A DNA stretch of 64,000 nucleotides, taken from Rachicladosporium sp. CCFEE 5018. Taxonomy: Eukaryota > Ascomycota > Dothideomycetes > Cladosporiales > Cladosporiaceae. This document shows, piece by piece, positions 61,986 to 64,000 of the stretch. Below the pieces are notes generated by a model, which was not told the DNA's origin, did not search any database, and worked only from the letters and a program-made list of their open reading frames with translations. The stretch lies in contig KZ111141.1 of assembly GCA_002077045.2 (NCBI GenBank), forward strand, positions 485,001 through 549,000, written 5' to 3'. Position 1 is the stretch's first letter; every line of letters starts with the position of its first letter. The position numbers and the translations under genes are program-made.

Positions 61986-64000
61986 CTAGTTCCTCGGACC
62001 CTCCAGCTTTCCCTCCTTGACCCACACCCTTATAATTTTCCTCCCCTCCGCGATCTCGACCACAGCCTCCATGTCAAACATCGCATCCTCCCCTTTCTCC
62101 TCCACCGCCCACTTCAACTGCTGCTTTGCCTGATTTTTCTCAATCTGCCACTGATCCAGATTGGCCAATCGCTTCACAAACTCATACACCCACGCGTCCA
62201 TCGCTCGATCATTGGCCAGACTCAAATCGCTGTACGCAGCATCGTCAAGCAGCTCCTTCTCTACCGTCTTAAGCTCTCCGCCGAAGAGCTCACTATCCTC
62301 GTCGCCCGAGATGATCGTGGTAGTGTAGAACCAGACGTAGTATATTTGCGTCGGCAGCCAGCCTTCCTTACTTGCTGGCGTGATACGGTCGTGGCATGTA
62401 CGCATGTAGCGACGCACACGCATCTGGACAATACCTGTTTCTGTCGCGGAAGTAACGAAGAGCATCCGATTCTTGTCCCTTCCTCGTGATAGCTGAGCCG
62501 TTTCGGTGCTCACGAAGGACTCATCCTCGGTGTTGCTTAGACTGGGCATGACCTCCCAGATGCGCGCTTCGGCAGCTTGGCATGTCTCGAACGGCTCGCC
62601 TGCGGCCACCCACTCCTCGAACTGTGGTTCCTCGTTGGGATCGTCGATACCAGCGGCTATGGAGTATCGGCGCTCAACTTGATAGGCATTGTGGCACCCG
62701 TCCTTGACTGTGATCGGAGAGGGAGATCTCGCGACTCGCTCTCCAACCATGTCACGGACGAGGTTGGCCCCGTAGATTTCCGCATAATACTGCGCGGCCT
62801 GTGTATTGATCGTCTTGCCGGCCTCTGTTGGGCGTGTTGTCTGTGTCTGGTGCTGGACATCATTGCTTCGCGGACTGCCAACAACTGTTTGCGAATGCGG
62901 AGAAACAGGGGGAGTTGGTGCTCCGCGTGCGAGGTTCGGCTTAGTGTGGACGATGCGGAATGTTGGTCGCGAGCCTGGTTCTTGAGTCCTGCTTCGAGCG
63001 GTTTTCGGTACACCGTTTCGCTCACGTAGCTTTTCGGCGAACAAATGATTGATCTCGGCGAGGGCGTCCTCATCGCCCTCCATACCTCGTTTGCACAGCT
63101 CCACGGATATATCATCGCCGCTCAGGGCATCCTCGACGAACTTCCAGCGCTTGGACACCATAGAATGCGTCTTTTCTAAGCCCGTCTGGGCATTGTACGC
63201 ATCAATGATCTCAGCCCACGACAGGCCATCGACACGCCATTGACATAGCATCAGATCAGCTGCGGTAATTGGCTCAAATCGAAGTGCCTTGGGTAGCGTG
63301 AACTTCTTTGGCAGGCGCTCAGCTTCTTTGACCTTCAGCAATGGTGTCTTGTCATCGCGCGTTGCATCAATTCGGTCCCTGAGCTCCTGCAGAGCAGTGA
63401 TAGAGCCACTGAGGACTTCTTCGAGGAGTTCCAAGGTAATCTCCTTGGGCTTGATGAGCAGCAGAACCCGCAGCCATATGCGCCTCAGTACCTCTTCGCT
63501 TCTCACCTTGCCAGTGTCCGCTCGAGAAAGTGCGATGATGCTTGGCCATGTCTCGCCATCTTCCTTCCACTTCGCAATCCGGAGGTCTCCAGGAACAATG
63601 TCGTACCGAGTACGTGCTCGGTCCCAGCCTTGCAGACCGGACGTCGTGTTGTTGCTCTTCGTGAGGGACTTGCTGAACCAAGTGGTATCGTTCGGTGCGC
63701 GTTGCTCTCGCAAGGGAATGAAGTCTCGCACACTCCTGGTATGACCAGCCGTAGCTGGTGCAGCAGTAGCAGATCTGACAGCTGCCACGCCTGCGGCACT
63801 AGTCATAGAAATCGGACCAGCCCAAGGCGCCGTGGGACTTTCGATCGACGATACGGGTGCTAGCTGCGGTTTCGCGTCTTCTGTGCATATGCCACTCATG
63901 GTTCTTGGTTTTGCCGGAACTGCAGGTGGTCTCATCGCTTCCTCTCGGGCCTCCCATGCCTCAGACTCTTCTGCCACGCTCTGAGCTTCCACTGGACCGA
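61986..64000 (-). CDS. Hypothetical protein with two Trp/DG-type helical repeats (5' end uncertain, may leave the window)
   Basis: The frame is open from the window edge to a stop at 61986. The first ATG inside is at 63932 (MRPPAVPAKPRTMSGICTED, 648 residues), but the frame is still open at base 64000, so the start may lie outside. Two related segments occur about 110 residues apart: DLRIAKWKEDGETWPSII...TG...VLRRIWLRV and DLMLCQWRVDGLSWAEII...TG...VSKRWKFV. Their spacing (Trp, DG, Trp, II, TG, Trp) resembles Myb/SANT-like or GcrA-like three-helix DNA-binding units. The C-terminal third looks folded (NRMLFVTSATETGIVQMRVR, EGWLPTQIYYVWFYTTTIIS). I do not recognise the family; a DNA- or chromatin-related role is an inference. 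Confidence 0.65.
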   Translation of the reverse strand, partial: GPVEAQSVAEESEAWEAREEAMRPPAVPAKPRTMSGICTEDAKPQLAPVSSIESPTAPWAGPISMTSAAGVAAVRSATAAPATAGHTRSVRDFIPLREQRAPNDTTWFSKSLTKSNNTTSGLQGWDRARTRYDIVPGDLRIAKWKEDGETWPSIIALSRADTGKVRSEEVLRRIWLRVLLLIKPKEITLELLEEVLSGSITALQELRDRIDATRDDKTPLLKVKEAERLPKKFTLPKALRFEPITAADLMLCQWRVDGLSWAEIIDAYNAQTGLEKTHSMVSKRWKFVEDALSGDDISVELCKRGMEGDEDALAEINHLFAEKLRERNGVPKTARSRTQEPGSRPTFRIVHTKPNLARGAPTPPVSPHSQTVVGSPRSNDVQHQTQTTRPTEAGKTINTQAAQYYAEIYGANLVRDMVGERVARSPSPITVKDGCHNAYQVERRYSIAAGIDDPNEEPQFEEWVAAGEPFETCQAAEARIWEVMPSLSNTEDESFVSTETAQLSRGRDKNRMLFVTSATETGIVQMRVRRYMRTCHDRITPASKEGWLPTQIYYVWFYTTTIISGDEDSELFGGELKTVEKELLDDAAYSDLSLANDRAMDAWVYEFVKRLANLDQWQIEKNQAKQQLKWAVEEKGEDAMFDMEAVVEIAEGRKIIRVWVKEGKLEGPRN

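Overview
The window is a piece of a filamentous ascomycete (Pezizomycotina) nuclear genome. The evidence is split genes with short introns of about 46 to 163 bp, GTRNGY-type donors, CTGAC-like branch sites and tacag/ccag acceptors, together with fungal-specific families (CDC4, BUD4, CTK3, MRH4, ZRT3, a GH11 xylanase with a CBM1). The gene set and its disordered, Ser/Pro-rich hypothetical proteins suggest a Dothideomycete, but that is an inference. It is a scaffold rather than one contig: two runs of exactly 100 N (4652-4751 and 49932-50031) mark joins of unknown true size. I found no tRNA, rRNA, CRISPR array, intact transposon, virus or toxin gene.

Layout. Bases 1-4651 are a near-perfect copy of 18243-22893 (offset 18242, two visible substitutions). 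Each copy holds the 5' end of a PRCC-family gene (-), a complete TORC2 subunit AVO1/SIN1 gene (+) and the start of an anillin-like BUD4 gene (+). The left copy stops inside BUD4 at the first gap; the right copy runs on to a complete BUD4. Between the copies lie a P4-ATPase flippase (DRS2) whose N-terminus is lost in the gap, an amidohydrolase, a hypothetical gene with a one-base frame break, the F-box/WD40 gene CDC4, and a ketopantoate reductase-like gene with a frame break. Because the left copy ends exactly at a scaffold join, an assembly duplicate (haplotig or overlapping contig end) is more likely than a biological segmental duplication.

From 26 to 50 kb the content is mainly housekeeping: an SDR carbonyl reductase and the mitochondrial helicase MRH4 (divergent pair), a 2EXR/F-box-like TPR protein, the ZIP zinc transporter ZRT3 and the ribosome quality-control factor VMS1 (divergent pair), two hypotheticals, TIM23 and the THADA/Trm732 gene (divergent pair), CTK3, a secreted GH11-CBM1 xylanase and an SGNH hydrolase. 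After the second gap come a 5'-truncated gene, a four-exon MAPEG (microsomal GST-like) gene, a Cys-rich-tailed hypothetical, an 840-residue disordered protein, a small Cys-motif protein and, at the right edge, a protein with two Trp-x-x-DG-type repeats.

The genes do not form a pathway cluster or an obvious new system. AVO1, BUD4, DRS2 and CDC4 all act in polarity, membrane and cell-cycle control, but their adjacency is not evidence of a functional unit. The observations most worth checking are the duplication beside the gap, the two one-base frame breaks, the phase-preserving introns that read as protein (including a false membrane helix in DRS2), and a GC-AG intron in VMS1.
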